NCBI GenBank assembly: GCA_030695565.1
Contig: JAUYRZ010000027.1
Location: 124,001 to 188,000 of the forward strand
Source of the DNA: Archangium sp.
Lineage (GTDB): Bacteria; Myxococcota; Myxococcia; Myxococcales; Myxococcaceae
DNA length: 64,000 nucleotides
Reading direction: 5' to 3'
Shown here: in pieces, positions 7,446-16,102 of the stretch
Layout of the letters: every line of letters begins with the position of its first letter
How positions within the stretch are numbered: position 1 is the first letter of the stretch
Notes under the pieces: generated by a model
What the model was told of the DNA's origin: nothing
Database searches by the model: none
What the model saw: the letters and a program-made list of their open reading frames with translations, nothing else
Program-made: the position numbers and the translations under genes

Positions 7446-9728
7446 TTAGAGCATTGCGGCCGGATCGACGTCGATCACCACTCGCACCGCCGACGGCAGG
7501 TCCTGCATCGCCAGTTCGATCGCGTCGAGCGTGCGGAACATCGCCGTATGCGTCGGCGCCTTCAGGATCAGCTGCCAGCGCGTCTTGCCCTTGATTCGTG
7601 CGATCGGCGCCGCGGCCGGCCCCAGCATGCGCACGCCTTGTGACGCCGGCGGCAGGTTCTTCTCGGCCACCTTCGCCAACTGCTTCGCCACGCGAATCGT
7701 GAGATCCGCCGACTCACTGTCGATGCGGATCGCCACCATGCGCGTGGTGGGCGGCCAGGCCAGTTGCTGCCGCCGCTTCAACTCTTCCGCCGAGAAGCGC
7801 GCGTAGTCGTTCTGCAACATGCGCTCGATGGGCGCCGCCTCGGGGTTGTAGCTCTGCACCAACACGCGGCCTGGATCCTTCCCGCGACCCGCGCGCCCCG
7901 CGACCTGGGTGAGCAGGTGAAACGTGCGCTCTCCCGCTCGGAAGTCCGGCAGCGTGAGCGCCGAGTCGGCCATCACCACGCACACCAACGTCACGCCGGG
8001 AAAGTCGTGGCCCTTCGCCACCATCTGCGTGCCCACCAGGATGTCGAGCTCACGCCGCGCGAACGACGCGAGCATCTCGGTCAGTTTCTCCGCCGAAGAC
8101 GCCGCGTCGCGATCGAGCCTCGCGATGCGCGCGGTGGGAAACGCATCAGCCACCTCCGCCTCGATGCGCTCGGTGCCCACGCCCAGCTCGAGCATCGGCC
8201 CCGAACACTCCGGACAGGAGCGCGGCACCGATCTCGCCTTGCCGCAGTAGTGACACTGCAGCTGCCGCGCCGACAGGTGGTGCGTCATGCACACGTCGCA
8301 GTCTTCGCACCGGATCGACTGCCCGCACACCTCACACACGATGAAGGTCGAGTGCCCGCGCCGGTTCAGAAACAGAATCACCTGCTGCTTCTTGTCGAGC
8401 GTCTCGCCGATCGCGGTGCGCAGCGTGGGCGAGAGCATCGGGGGCTCGGTGCCCTTGTTCTCCGCCGACTTCGGCCGCTCGATGCGCAGGTCCACCAACT
8501 GCAACGTGGGCATCGGGCGATCGTCGACGCGCTTGGTCAGGTTCACCAGGCCGTAGCGGCCTTTGCGTGCGTTCTCCCAGGTCTCCAGCGAAGGCGTCGC
8601 GCTGCCCAGCAGCACCATCGCGCCCGCCTGCTTCGCGCGCACCACCGCGAGATCGCGCGCCTGGTACCGCAGCTTCTCTTCCTGCTTGAACGAAGGGTCG
8701 TGCTCCTCGTCGACGACCACGATGCCCAGGTTGGGCACGGGCGCCCAGATCGCGCTGCGCACGCCGACCGCCAGCTTCACGGTGCCTGCGCGCAGCTCCT
8801 GCCAATGGCGCAGCCGTTCACGATCTTTGAGCGCCGAGTGGAGCAGCGCCACGTTCTGACCGAAGCGGCTGCGAAACCGGCCGACCAGCTGCGGCGTGAG
8901 CGCGATCTCCGGCACCAGGATGAGCGCGCCTTTGCCCAGCTCGAGGCAGCGCTCCACCAGGCGCAGGTAGACCTCGGTCTTGCCACTGCCCGTCACCCCG
9001 TGGAGCAGAAAGGGCGCGAAGCCCCCCGCGTCGAGTGACTTCGAGAGCGTGGCGACCGCGATCTCCTGCTCGGGGGTCAACGCGGCCGGCCGTGACTGCT
9101 GAAGGCCTTCACGAACGCCGTGCACCACCCGCTCTTCTTCGAGCTGCACGAAGCCGCGCGCGGCGAGCTTCTTGAGGTTCTCCTTGGCTCCCGGAATCGC
9201 GTGGGCGATTTCTTCGACGGGCGCGCGTCCACCGACGGCCAGCAGGTAACTGAGCGTCGCGTGCTGCGCGGGGGCTCTCGTGAGTGGATCGAGCGTGGCG
9301 GCCGAGAGCGCTCGCGCGAAGACGATCACGTCGGCCTTGGCGGTCTTGCCCTCATCGGCCTTGGTCAGGCCCGGAGGCAGGGCAGCGCGCAGGGCTTCAC
9401 CCAGCGGGTAGCGGTAGTGGTGCGCGGCGAACCGCACCAACTCGACGATGTCGGGCGGGAAGGCGGGCTCGAGATCGAGGATGCGTTCGATCGGGCGGAG
9501 CTTCTTCACCACGTCGGGCGGCGGCCGGGGCGCGGGCGCGAGGTAGAAACCCAGCGTGATCGACCGCCCAAAGGGCACCCGGATTCGTTGACCAGGTTTG
9601 AGCTGCGCGGCCATCTCGGGAGGGACTGAGTACGTGTACTCGCCTCGCACGGGCCGGCCGACGGCGACCCAGGCGTACGCCTTCTCTCCCTCGGGCGTGA
9701 GGGAGAGCTGAGCTTCAAGCTGGGACAC
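7446..9728 (-). CDS. priA: Primosomal protein N' (replication restart helicase PriA)
   Basis: A 760-residue superfamily 2 DNA helicase that reloads the replisome at stalled forks. It has an N-terminal DNA-binding domain (residues ~15-115), a Walker A motif in GVTGSGKTEVY, the DEEHD helicase box, and the zinc-binding insert with eight or more cysteines (CEVCGQSIRCEDC... CHYCGK... CPEC). The helicase C-terminal motifs are GTQMVAKGHDFPGV and QVAGRAGR. It starts with GTG directly against the TGA stop of the preceding gene (no spacing), so translation is probably coupled. It ends at a dispersed palindromic repeat. Confidence 0.95.
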   Translation of the reverse strand: MSQLEAQLSLTPEGEKAYAWVAVGRPVRGEYTYSVPPEMAAQLKPGQRIRVPFGRSITLGFYLAPAPRPPPDVVKKLRPIERILDLEPAFPPDIVELVRFAAHHYRYPLGEALRAALPPGLTKADEGKTAKADVIVFARALSAATLDPLTRAPAQHATLSYLLAVGGRAPVEEIAHAIPGAKENLKKLAARGFVQLEEERVVHGVREGLQQSRPAALTPEQEIAVATLSKSLDAGGFAPFLLHGVTGSGKTEVYLRLVERCLELGKGALILVPEIALTPQLVGRFRSRFGQNVALLHSALKDRERLRHWQELRAGTVKLAVGVRSAIWAPVPNLGIVVVDEEHDPSFKQEEKLRYQARDLAVVRAKQAGAMVLLGSATPSLETWENARKGRYGLVNLTKRVDDRPMPTLQLVDLRIERPKSAENKGTEPPMLSPTLRTAIGETLDKKQQVILFLNRRGHSTFIVCEVCGQSIRCEDCDVCMTHHLSARQLQCHYCGKARSVPRSCPECSGPMLELGVGTERIEAEVADAFPTARIARLDRDAASSAEKLTEMLASFARRELDILVGTQMVAKGHDFPGVTLVCVVMADSALTLPDFRAGERTFHLLTQVAGRAGRGKDPGRVLVQSYNPEAAPIERMLQNDYARFSAEELKRRQQLAWPPTTRMVAIRIDSESADLTIRVAKQLAKVAEKNLPPASQGVRMLGPAAAPIARIKGKTRWQLILKAPTHTAMFRTLDAIELAMQDLPSAVRVVIDVDPAAML

Positions 9729-10457
9729 TCAGAACTTCACTGCGTTGAGGTCGGCCTTCGCGTTGGCGTTGAGCACCATCACCCGCAGCTGCGGCTCGTT
9801 GCCTTTGTAGATCTCCAGCACGCGCGGCCAGATTTCGCCGGTCGCCTGCGAGCTGTAATCGGAGAAGCGCACGTCCCACGCGGTGCCCGAGGCGTCGTTG
9901 AACTTCACGCGCGAGGGGAGGAAACGCTCCTTGTAGATCCACACCTGCGACTGCCCCTCGGCCTTTTGCCCGATGAGGTAGCTCACGGTGCCGTTGAAGC
10001 GGGCCAACGAGACGGTCTTCAAGTCGACCTTCATCGAGCTGAGGTACTTCGTCACCGCTTCCCGCGTCGCGCCGTCTTCCGACGACTTGAGGGAAAGCAA
10101 CGCACACGCCTGCTCCAGACCCACCAGCAGCGCCTGCACGTCGCCGCCTTCGGTGCGGCTCTTGCCGCTGGTCGAGGCCGCGGCGAGCACCTTGGTGGAT
10201 TCGGGGGAGGAGAGCTCCAACCTGCAACGCCCCGGGAATCGCACGGCCAACGAGGCGTTGAGCATCAACTCCCCGCTGTTCCAGGTGATCCCCATCAGCG
10301 CTGAAACGTCTTTGGCCAGCACCGGCGAGACCGCCGCCACGCCTTCGGCCTTGAGGTTCACGACCGTCAACCCATCGCGCTCATTGGAGAAGCGCTTCAG
10401 CACGCCGTGCGACGGCATGATGTACGCCACGATCAACGCGAGAACGGCGGCCTTCAT
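9729..10457 (-). CDS. Secreted hypothetical protein upstream of priA
   Basis: A 242-residue protein with an N-terminal signal peptide (MKAAVLALIVAYIMPSHG) and no lipobox cysteine. The rest is beta-rich and would suit a periplasmic lipid-carrier-like fold of the LolA type (SYLIGQKAEGQSQVWIYKE... PSRVKFNDASG... WDVRFSDY), but this is a structural guess. The ATG at 10457 is preferred over 10475 because it begins the signal peptide. Its stop abuts the priA GTG. It is divergent from the outer-membrane barrel gene with about 98 bases between starts. Confidence 0.78.
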   Translation of the reverse strand: MKAAVLALIVAYIMPSHGVLKRFSNERDGLTVVNLKAEGVAAVSPVLAKDVSALMGITWNSGELMLNASLAVRFPGRCRLELSSPESTKVLAAASTSGKSRTEGGDVQALLVGLEQACALLSLKSSEDGATREAVTKYLSSMKVDLKTVSLARFNGTVSYLIGQKAEGQSQVWIYKERFLPSRVKFNDASGTAWDVRFSDYSSQATGEIWPRVLEIYKGNEPQLRVMVLNANAKADLNAVKF

Positions 10458-10555
10458 CGGCTCACCCTGGTGCACCCTTGTTGGAACTGGCCAGTCATGA
10501 CGCGCGGCACATTACTCAGAGGCATGCCCAAGCCGTAGTAGAGGTTTCCCCCACG

Positions 10556-11419
10556 GTGAGAAGAAACTTCGTCCTCCTGCTGTCTCTCGCGTCGTCGCTG
10601 GCCGCGGCTCAACAAGTCTCGGCCGTCAACGGGCCCGATCTGCGCGACCTGCAGAGTTCACGCAACATGGCGATGGGCGGGGCGTACGAGGCGCTGGGCT
10701 ACGGCGCTGAGACCATCGGTGGCAATCCCGCCGGGCTCACGCTCTACAAGCGCTACCAGATGGAAGCGACCGGCTCGTGGGACGTGCCGCAGGGCTATGG
10801 CTTCGGGTCGATCGCGCTGGCCGACTCCACCAACCCGCTGGCGATGGGCATCTCGTATCACTTCGCCACCTTCACCAAGGGCATGCCCGACGGTACGCAG
10901 GGCCGCGCGTTCGCCCACCTCACCACGGTGTCGCTCGGGTACGCCTTCGGCGATCTGATTCACCTCGGCCTCACCACCCGGCATCACGTGCTGGTCGGTG
11001 CGTCGAACTCGAACTCGATCAGCCTCAACGGCGGCATCATCGCCCGGCCCGCGCAGTGGCTCACCCTGGGGTTCTCGGGCCACAACCTGATTCACGTCTG
11101 GAACCCCGACATCACCCGCTACTTCGTGGCGTCCATCGGCTTTCAGATCCTCGGGCAGCTCACGCCGGCGTTCGACCTGCGCATGGACTTCAACCAGAAG
11201 GATCCCCGGCTCGCGTACCACGGCGGCATCGAGTGGCTGATCGCCCAGACCTTCCCTATTCGCGTCGGGTACCAGTTCGACGGCATCGCCAACCACCAGT
11301 ACCTCTCGGCCGGCATCGGCTGGTTCTCGGAAGGCAGCGGCATCGACTTCGCGTACCGCCATGAGCTCGGCGGCGCGCAGGGCCAGCTGCTCTCGTTGAC
11401 CTTGAAGCTGCAGCTCTAA
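10556..11419 (+). CDS. Outer-membrane beta-barrel protein, PorV/UPF0164-like
   Basis: A 287-residue exported protein. It starts with a signal peptide (VRRNFVLLLSLASSLAAAQQ). The mature N-terminus has RNMAMGGAYEALGYGAETIGGNPAGL, typical of FadL/PorV-type barrels where the mature end plugs the pore. Amphipathic beta strands alternate through to an aromatic/hydrophobic C-terminal strand ending LLSLTLKLQL. The GTG at 10556 is chosen because it begins the signal peptide; an upstream frame from 10478 adds 26 residues with no signal character. The cargo is unknown. No type IX secretion genes are nearby, so only the fold is claimed. Its stop overlaps the SCO1 stop by four bases. Confidence 0.78.
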   Translation: MRRNFVLLLSLASSLAAAQQVSAVNGPDLRDLQSSRNMAMGGAYEALGYGAETIGGNPAGLTLYKRYQMEATGSWDVPQGYGFGSIALADSTNPLAMGISYHFATFTKGMPDGTQGRAFAHLTTVSLGYAFGDLIHLGLTTRHHVLVGASNSNSISLNGGIIARPAQWLTLGFSGHNLIHVWNPDITRYFVASIGFQILGQLTPAFDLRMDFNQKDPRLAYHGGIEWLIAQTFPIRVGYQFDGIANHQYLSAGIGWFSEGSGIDFAYRHELGGAQGQLLSLTLKLQL

Positions 11420-12078
11420 GGCAGCAGGAGCCGCGCATCGCGCAGCACTTCATCGACCGAACCGGGCTCGGTGAAGCGATACACCCCGCGCACCTGCAGC
11501 TTCGAGTCGACCAACGCGAAGTAACTACCGTGCACCACGGTGTTCAGATCTTTGCCGTCGCCTGGATCCATCGGCTGCAGCATGCCCTGACGGATCACCT
11601 TCTCGAGCTCAGGCCGTTCACCGCGCACGAAATGCCAGCGGTCGAAGTCGGCCTTGAACTTCTGCCCATACGCCGCGAGCACCTCGGGCGTGTCGTTCTC
11701 GGGATCGACGGTGAAGCTGACCAGGCCCAGCGCGGGCAGCTCGGTCTTGCTGCGATCCTGCAGGGTGCCCATCTTCGCAGTGAACTTGGGGCACACGTTA
11801 GGGCAGCGGGTGAAGATGAAGTTCGCCACCCAGACCTTGCCGGTGAGCGCTTCAGAATTGAACGGCGCGCCCGACTGGTCGACGAACGCGAAGGCGGGCA
11901 CCGTGGAGAGCACCGGCAGCTCGACCTTGAGCGAAGGCCGCGCCGCGGTGGCCCGCCAGGCGATGAGCCCGATGAGCACCACGCCCAGCAAAGAGACCCA
12001 CAGCGCCGGCCGCTTGAGCAGCGGGGCCTTGAGCTTCTGCGGCGGGATGGGCCCGGTCGTCGGAGAAGCGATGCTCAC
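11416..12078 (-). CDS. SCO1/SenC family copper chaperone
   Basis: A 220-residue membrane-anchored thioredoxin-fold protein that would deliver copper to cytochrome oxidase or reduce its CuA site. It has one N-terminal membrane helix (ALWVSLLGVVLIGLIAW), the copper-binding CPNVC (Cys92, Cys96) and a downstream His in VVHGSYFALVD. It starts with GTG directly after the TAA of the upstream hydroxylase gene, so the two are probably co-translated. No cytochrome oxidase genes lie in the window. Confidence 0.92.
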   Translation of the reverse strand: MSIASPTTGPIPPQKLKAPLLKRPALWVSLLGVVLIGLIAWRATAARPSLKVELPVLSTVPAFAFVDQSGAPFNSEALTGKVWVANFIFTRCPNVCPKFTAKMGTLQDRSKTELPALGLVSFTVDPENDTPEVLAAYGQKFKADFDRWHFVRGERPELEKVIRQGMLQPMDPGDGKDLNTVVHGSYFALVDSKLQVRGVYRFTEPGSVDEVLRDARLLLP

Positions 12079-12678
12079 TTACTTCGACTCTCGCTTGATC
12101 AACGAGCCGAGGATCTTGTCCATCCACATGTGGCTGATGCCGAAGTTCTTGTCGGGATCGCCGAAGTGGTGCGCCAGGTGGTGCGCGCGCAGCTTCTTGC
12201 CCCACTCGGTGATCGGCTCGCGGTGGTGCGTCGACCAGTGGAGAAAGTCGTACCAGAGGTAACCCGCCACGATGCCCGCCCAGTAGGGGATGGTCACGTC
12301 GGGGCGCTGCAGCAGCGACAGGCCCAGCGCGATCAAGGTCGCCAGCCCGATGCTGACGGTGAGCGGCATCACCAGCCGGGTGTCGTCGTCAGGGTACGTG
12401 TGGTGGAAACCGTGGGCGGTGGGGCCGGGCCAGGTGTGGAAGATCTTCTTGTGAATCCAGTACTCGAGCAGCTGCCAGGTGAGGAACCCCAGCGGGAGCA
12501 CCACCACGGTCTCCAGCGGCGTGGTGAGGCCCTGGTAGAGCGAGTAGCCCAGCAGCGCGGTGGCCACGGGGATCCAGAAGACGAAGGGCGTGCGCGGGTG
12601 CACCTTGGAGAAGAATTCGAGGAAGTCGCTCTCGAACATCCGGCCGCGCGTATTCCTGACGTATTGCCGCAAGTCCAT
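12079..12678 (-). CDS. Fatty acid hydroxylase-superfamily membrane di-iron enzyme
   Basis: A 199-residue integral membrane protein with about four helices and the full set of histidine clusters for a di-iron centre: HKKIFH, HGFHH, HWSTHH and HHLAHH. This pattern fits the fatty acid hydroxylase/2-hydroxylase group (FA2H/Scs7-like), so it probably hydroxylates a lipid acyl chain in the membrane. ATG at 12678 gives MDLRQYVRNTRGRMF; an upstream frame to 12711 adds 11 unsupported residues. It is first in a two-gene unit with the SCO1 gene. Confidence 0.9.
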   Translation of the reverse strand: MDLRQYVRNTRGRMFESDFLEFFSKVHPRTPFVFWIPVATALLGYSLYQGLTTPLETVVVLPLGFLTWQLLEYWIHKKIFHTWPGPTAHGFHHTYPDDDTRLVMPLTVSIGLATLIALGLSLLQRPDVTIPYWAGIVAGYLWYDFLHWSTHHREPITEWGKKLRAHHLAHHFGDPDKNFGISHMWMDKILGSLIKRESK

Positions 12679-12747
12679 GGCCGAGGGCTCTAACCGAGCA
12701 CCGCACAGCAAGGCAACTGGGCGGTCAGGTGAAGAAGTGCCGCCGGC

Positions 12748-14049
12748 TTATGGAGGCGACGACACCACCGGCGCACCCGGCGACGGGGCGGGCACCCTGG
12801 CGAAGGTGCGGCGGGCCGCGAAGAGCGCCAGCACCAGCAGCCCGCTGCCCGCGAAGAAAGCCGCGCCAGGAATCTTCACCGGCGCTTTGTCGCTGATGAA
12901 GAAGCCGAACAGGTTGGTCGCGATGAGCGGCCCCAGCACGCTGGTGATGCTCGTCACGCTGGCCAGCCCGCCCTGGAGCATGCCTTGCTCGTTGGGCGGT
13001 ACCGACTTCGACATCAGCCCCTGCGCGGCCGGGCCGGCGATGCCGCCGAGCGAACCGAAGACCAGGAAGACGTAGAGCATCCACCCCGCGGAGGCGAGGC
13101 CGTAGAGCGCGAAGGCGATGCTCGAGACGATGATGCCCGTGGTGAGCGCCTTTCGTTCACCCAGCTTCGGGATGATCCGTCGCACCAGCCCGCCCTGAAC
13201 GATCGCGGCCGCCAGCCCCACCACGGCCAGCGAGATGCCGGTGTCTTTGATGTCCCAATGGAAGCGGTACTCGGTGAAGAGCACCCAGGTGCTCTCGAGG
13301 CTGCGCTGCGCCACGCCCACCAGGAACAACGTCAACGCGAGGCCGAGAACCACCGGGTACTTCGTCAACGCGCTCAAGGTGCCGATGGGGTTCGCGCGGG
13401 CCCACGAGAAGGCGCGGCGGTTCTCGAGCTTCAACGACTCGGGCAAGACGAACAGGCCGTACATCGCGTTGGTGAACGAGAGCAAGGCGGCGACCACGAA
13501 GGGGAACCGGATGCCGGGCAACACCGTGTAGCCGGTGAGCTCTGAGATGAAGTGCGGCAGGGGCATGGCGACGTCGCCCAGCAGCGCCGAGAGCAGCGGC
13601 CCCGCGATGAAACCCAGGCCGAAGGCCATGCCGATGAGGCCGAAGTTCTGCGCGCGTTTTTCGGGGGGGCTCACGTCGGCGATGTACGCCGCCGCGGTGC
13701 CGATCGACGCGCCACACAGGCCCGACACCACCCGCCCCAGGAAGAACCACGCCAACGAAGGCGCGAAGGCCAGCAAGACGTAGTCGAAACCGGTGCCGAA
13801 CAAGGAGACCAGCAACACCGGCCGCCGGCCGAACCGATCCGACAGGCTGCCCATGATGGGGGAGAAGATGAACTGCATCAGCGCGTAGGCCGACGCGAGC
13901 GCGCCCACGTAGAAGGCGCCGCGCCCGGGATCGTTGCCGACGAAGCTCTCCACCAGCCGCGGGAGGATGGGGATGATCAGCCCCAGCCCGAGGATGTCGA
14001 TGAAGAGCGTGACGACGATGAACCCCAGCCCTGCTTTGCGTGACGCCAT
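12748..14049 (-). CDS. MFS transporter, tetracycline-resistance (TetA) type
   Basis: A 433-residue inner-membrane proton-coupled exporter with 12 predicted helices. The signature loop 2-3 motif GSLSDRFGRRPVLL is present, along with GLGLIIPILPRL near the start, the DHA1/TCR drug:proton antiporter type. A repeat of the loop motif at mid-protein is weaker (RRIIPKLGERKAL). The substrate cannot be inferred from sequence. The C-terminus is short, proline-rich and cytoplasmic. It is separated from the preceding small lipoprotein gene by about 46 bases that contain a 35-bp duplicated gene end. Confidence 0.9.
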   Translation of the reverse strand: MASRKAGLGFIVVTLFIDILGLGLIIPILPRLVESFVGNDPGRGAFYVGALASAYALMQFIFSPIMGSLSDRFGRRPVLLVSLFGTGFDYVLLAFAPSLAWFFLGRVVSGLCGASIGTAAAYIADVSPPEKRAQNFGLIGMAFGLGFIAGPLLSALLGDVAMPLPHFISELTGYTVLPGIRFPFVVAALLSFTNAMYGLFVLPESLKLENRRAFSWARANPIGTLSALTKYPVVLGLALTLFLVGVAQRSLESTWVLFTEYRFHWDIKDTGISLAVVGLAAAIVQGGLVRRIIPKLGERKALTTGIIVSSIAFALYGLASAGWMLYVFLVFGSLGGIAGPAAQGLMSKSVPPNEQGMLQGGLASVTSITSVLGPLIATNLFGFFISDKAPVKIPGAAFFAGSGLLVLALFAARRTFARVPAPSPGAPVVSSPP

Positions 14050-14060
14050 CGGATGATGAG

Positions 14061-14095
14061 CCCTACTTCAACTGCGACTTGAACGTCTCGACGAC
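14061..14095 (-). pseudogene. Remnant of a duplicated lipoprotein 3' end
   Basis: These 35 bases match 14742-14776 at 32 of 35 positions. In the minus direction they read VVETFKSQLK-stop, nearly the same as the VVETFKWQVK-stop that ends the lipoprotein gene at 14744-15421. The remnant begins exactly after the TAA of the gene at 14096-14638, in the same frame. It looks like the surviving tail of a second gene copy. Confidence 0.65.
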
Positions 14096-14638
14096 TTACG
14101 GACAGCTCAGCCCCTCGGCAGGGCCGTCGGGCGCTTGAATGACCGTGCTGGCACGCGCGAGGGCCTGCTGCCGGTCGACCGAGACCAGTCTGAAGGTACT
14201 CAGTTGCCGGGTGAGCGGTCGCAGCTGCGCGTAGCACTGCCGCGCGACCGGCGGGCCCGAAGGGTACGACGTGTCGAACAGCTGGCAGGAAGCGGCGAAC
14301 TCGACGTTGGAGGGTTCGCCCCAGAACGCCACCAGAGCGTCTGCGAAGGCGTCGTAAGCGATGGCGTCGCCGCGTCGCCAGGTCGGGTGCGGGAATTGGT
14401 TCACGCTCACCCAGTGAAAGTCGCGTTCAAGTGGCCCGACCGCGTCGACCGCGATGTTCCAGCGTCGGAGCAGCTCCTCATCTGCGCCGGCGCAGAGCCC
14501 GGCGGCACTTCCCATCGAGGTGGGCTCGACGGCCTCGCGATCGGCATCGCTCGAGCCATCGGCGTCGACCAGCAGCTCGCTGCGGCCACAGGCCACGAGG
14601 GTGAGGACCATGAAAAGCATCGGGCCGTATGTCTTCAT
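14096..14638 (-). CDS. Small lipoprotein of unknown function
   Basis: A 180-residue protein with a lipoprotein signal peptide (MKTYGPMLFMVLTLVACGRSE). The first mature residue would be Cys, followed by an acidic linker (DADGSSDADREAVE). The body is helical with several cysteines (GLCAGADE, ASCQLFD, RQCYAQL, GLSCP). No family is recognised. ATG 14638 is preferred to 14671 because it begins the signal peptide. The gene is flanked by 35-bp imperfect direct repeats (14061-14095 and 14742-14776), so it may have been inserted into a duplicated locus. Confidence 0.7.
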   Translation of the reverse strand: MKTYGPMLFMVLTLVACGRSELLVDADGSSDADREAVEPTSMGSAAGLCAGADEELLRRWNIAVDAVGPLERDFHWVSVNQFPHPTWRRGDAIAYDAFADALVAFWGEPSNVEFAASCQLFDTSYPSGPPVARQCYAQLRPLTRQLSTFRLVSVDRQQALARASTVIQAPDGPAEGLSCP

Positions 14639-14743
14639 GGGGGGCGTCGTGTGCAATCTGGCGGCCGTCAACCTGCTCCGTGAATTCGTGCCACTGGCAA
14701 CGTGCGGTGTGAAGCCCGTTGCACACGTAGGACGCGGTTGCCC

Positions 14744-15421
14744 CTATTTCACCTGCCACTTGAACGTCTCGACGACCGTCATGTCGCCGGTCGGAAAGTG
14801 CACCGTCTGGTTTCGCTGGAGCGGCAGCCCATTCGCATCGGCGATGCACAACGAGGCTTCGCCCCTGTTCTGCCCGTCGACCTGAACGACGTACTCCACC
14901 CGTCGGCAGACCTCGCCGTTGATGCTCTCGGCGGCGCCGTCTTTCATCTCCAGCGTCTTGACCCAGTCGGGGAACCCACCGCCGGTCTTCTCGAGGTTCT
15001 GATCCATCGAGACCAACGCCAGGTTGTGCAGCAGGCCCATGCGCGAGATGCCCAGCGCGACCGCTTCGCGCAGCCTGGCGGCGGGCGGGTCGCGGTGTGA
15101 GGAGACCGAAGGGCCCTTGGTGCTGGTGCGCAGGATGCCGGTGGGATCGCGGCTGTCGACCTCGAGCTGCACGGGGTCAGACTTGAAGTTGCCTTCAGCC
15201 ACCAGGTGCAGCGCGTTGCCTTCGACGAACTCGATGGTGCCGGTCATGTGCGCGGCGTTCTCGCCCTTGGAGTCGATCTCGAAGGTGCCGGTGAGGTGCC
15301 TGCCGTCGAGCAACGCGCGTTCGGTCAATTCGAACCGTTGCGTGGCGGTGGCAGAGGAAGGCACGGGGCGCGGGCCAGAAGCGCAGCCAGCGAGGAGGGC
15401 GAGCAGGGCGAATTTCTTCAT
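14744..15421 (-). CDS. Lipoprotein of unknown function
   Basis: A 225-residue lipoprotein with signal peptide MKKFALLALLAGCASG (lipobox LAGC). The mature part looks like an all-beta domain with GTFEIDSKGENAAHMTG and a middle helical part, and ends VVETFKWQVK. No family is recognised; repeated phrases such as VDGQNRGEASLCIADANGLP suggest a lipid- or sugar-binding beta fold. The start ATG at 15421 overlaps the stop of the upstream TPR gene (ATGA), so the two are co-translated. A 3'-end duplicate of this gene lies at 14061-14095. Confidence 0.75.
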   Translation of the reverse strand: MKKFALLALLAGCASGPRPVPSSATATQRFELTERALLDGRHLTGTFEIDSKGENAAHMTGTIEFVEGNALHLVAEGNFKSDPVQLEVDSRDPTGILRTSTKGPSVSSHRDPPAARLREAVALGISRMGLLHNLALVSMDQNLEKTGGGFPDWVKTLEMKDGAAESINGEVCRRVEYVVQVDGQNRGEASLCIADANGLPLQRNQTVHFPTGDMTVVETFKWQVK

Positions 15422-16074
15422 GAGGGCGTGATGACCATGGCAGTCGTGAGGGTCTTGAGCAGACGTTCCGCTTCCATCGCGGTCGGACCTTTGGGGTCGA
15501 GATCGCGGCACCGCTCCAGCGCGGTGCGGGCGGCAGGGTGATCGCCTTTGAGCTTGAGGGCAATGCCCAGGTTGAGGTGCACCGCAGGATTCTCGTCGTC
15601 CATGTCTTGCGCCTCGCGGAAGGCGGCCAGCGCCTCGTCGAGATCGCCCGAGAGCAGCGCTTCTTTGCCCTTCGCAAGTCGCTTCTCGGAGTCGTTGACC
15701 AGCTCGACGTCGATCAACGTACGGCCGGCCAGGGTGAAGACGAGCGCGCGCAAGATACCCGCCCAGTAAAACGTGGCGCCTTCGACGGCGACCACTGCAG
15801 CCAGGGGGATGTCGGGCAGCAGCTGCTTGCCGCGAAACTTGAAGCGCACCTTGGTGTAGCGGCCCTTCTTGGCCAGGGTGACGACCTGGTCTTTCAGCTT
15901 GTTGAGCGAGGCCTCGATCTTCCGCGGATCGATCTCGAAAGGGAGGGTGGGCGAGGTGCTCTCCTCCACGATTCGGCCCACTTTGGGCTTCGGCTTGACC
16001 TCGGTCACCGGGGTTTTGACCACCTTGACTGCTGATTTCGACTTCCTGGGCCCTCTGGCCTTCTTCGTCGCCAT
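15418..16074 (-). CDS. TPR-containing protein with basic N-terminus
   Basis: A 218-residue protein. Residues 1-40 are Lys/Arg-rich (MATKKARGPRKSKSAVKVV). The middle (EIDPRKIEASLNKLKDQVVTLAKKGRYTKVRFKFRGKQL) is an unrecognised alpha/beta region. The C-terminal third holds at least two tetratricopeptide repeats (EALLSGDLDEALAAFREAQ and NPAVHLNLGIALKLKGDHP), a protein-protein interaction module. The ATG at 16074 is preferred over an upstream frame. It is divergent from the CpaF gene, with only 28 bases between starts, and coupled to the downstream lipoprotein. Confidence 0.8.
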   Translation of the reverse strand: MATKKARGPRKSKSAVKVVKTPVTEVKPKPKVGRIVEESTSPTLPFEIDPRKIEASLNKLKDQVVTLAKKGRYTKVRFKFRGKQLLPDIPLAAVVAVEGATFYWAGILRALVFTLAGRTLIDVELVNDSEKRLAKGKEALLSGDLDEALAAFREAQDMDDENPAVHLNLGIALKLKGDHPAARTALERCRDLDPKGPTAMEAERLLKTLTTAMVITPS

Positions 16075-16102
16075 GAAAAGCACGGTAGCATCCACCACAG
16101 CC

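Noticed and set aside
5498-7594. Long open frame (698 codons) on the plus strand
   Set aside because: It is antisense to the coiled-coil region of the pseudo-receiver gene and part of priA; high GC leaves opposite frames open. It has no start signal or family motif.
15869-16102. Upstream extension of the CpaF-like gene
   Set aside because: It would overlap the divergent TPR gene by about 200 bases and has no homology-like features.
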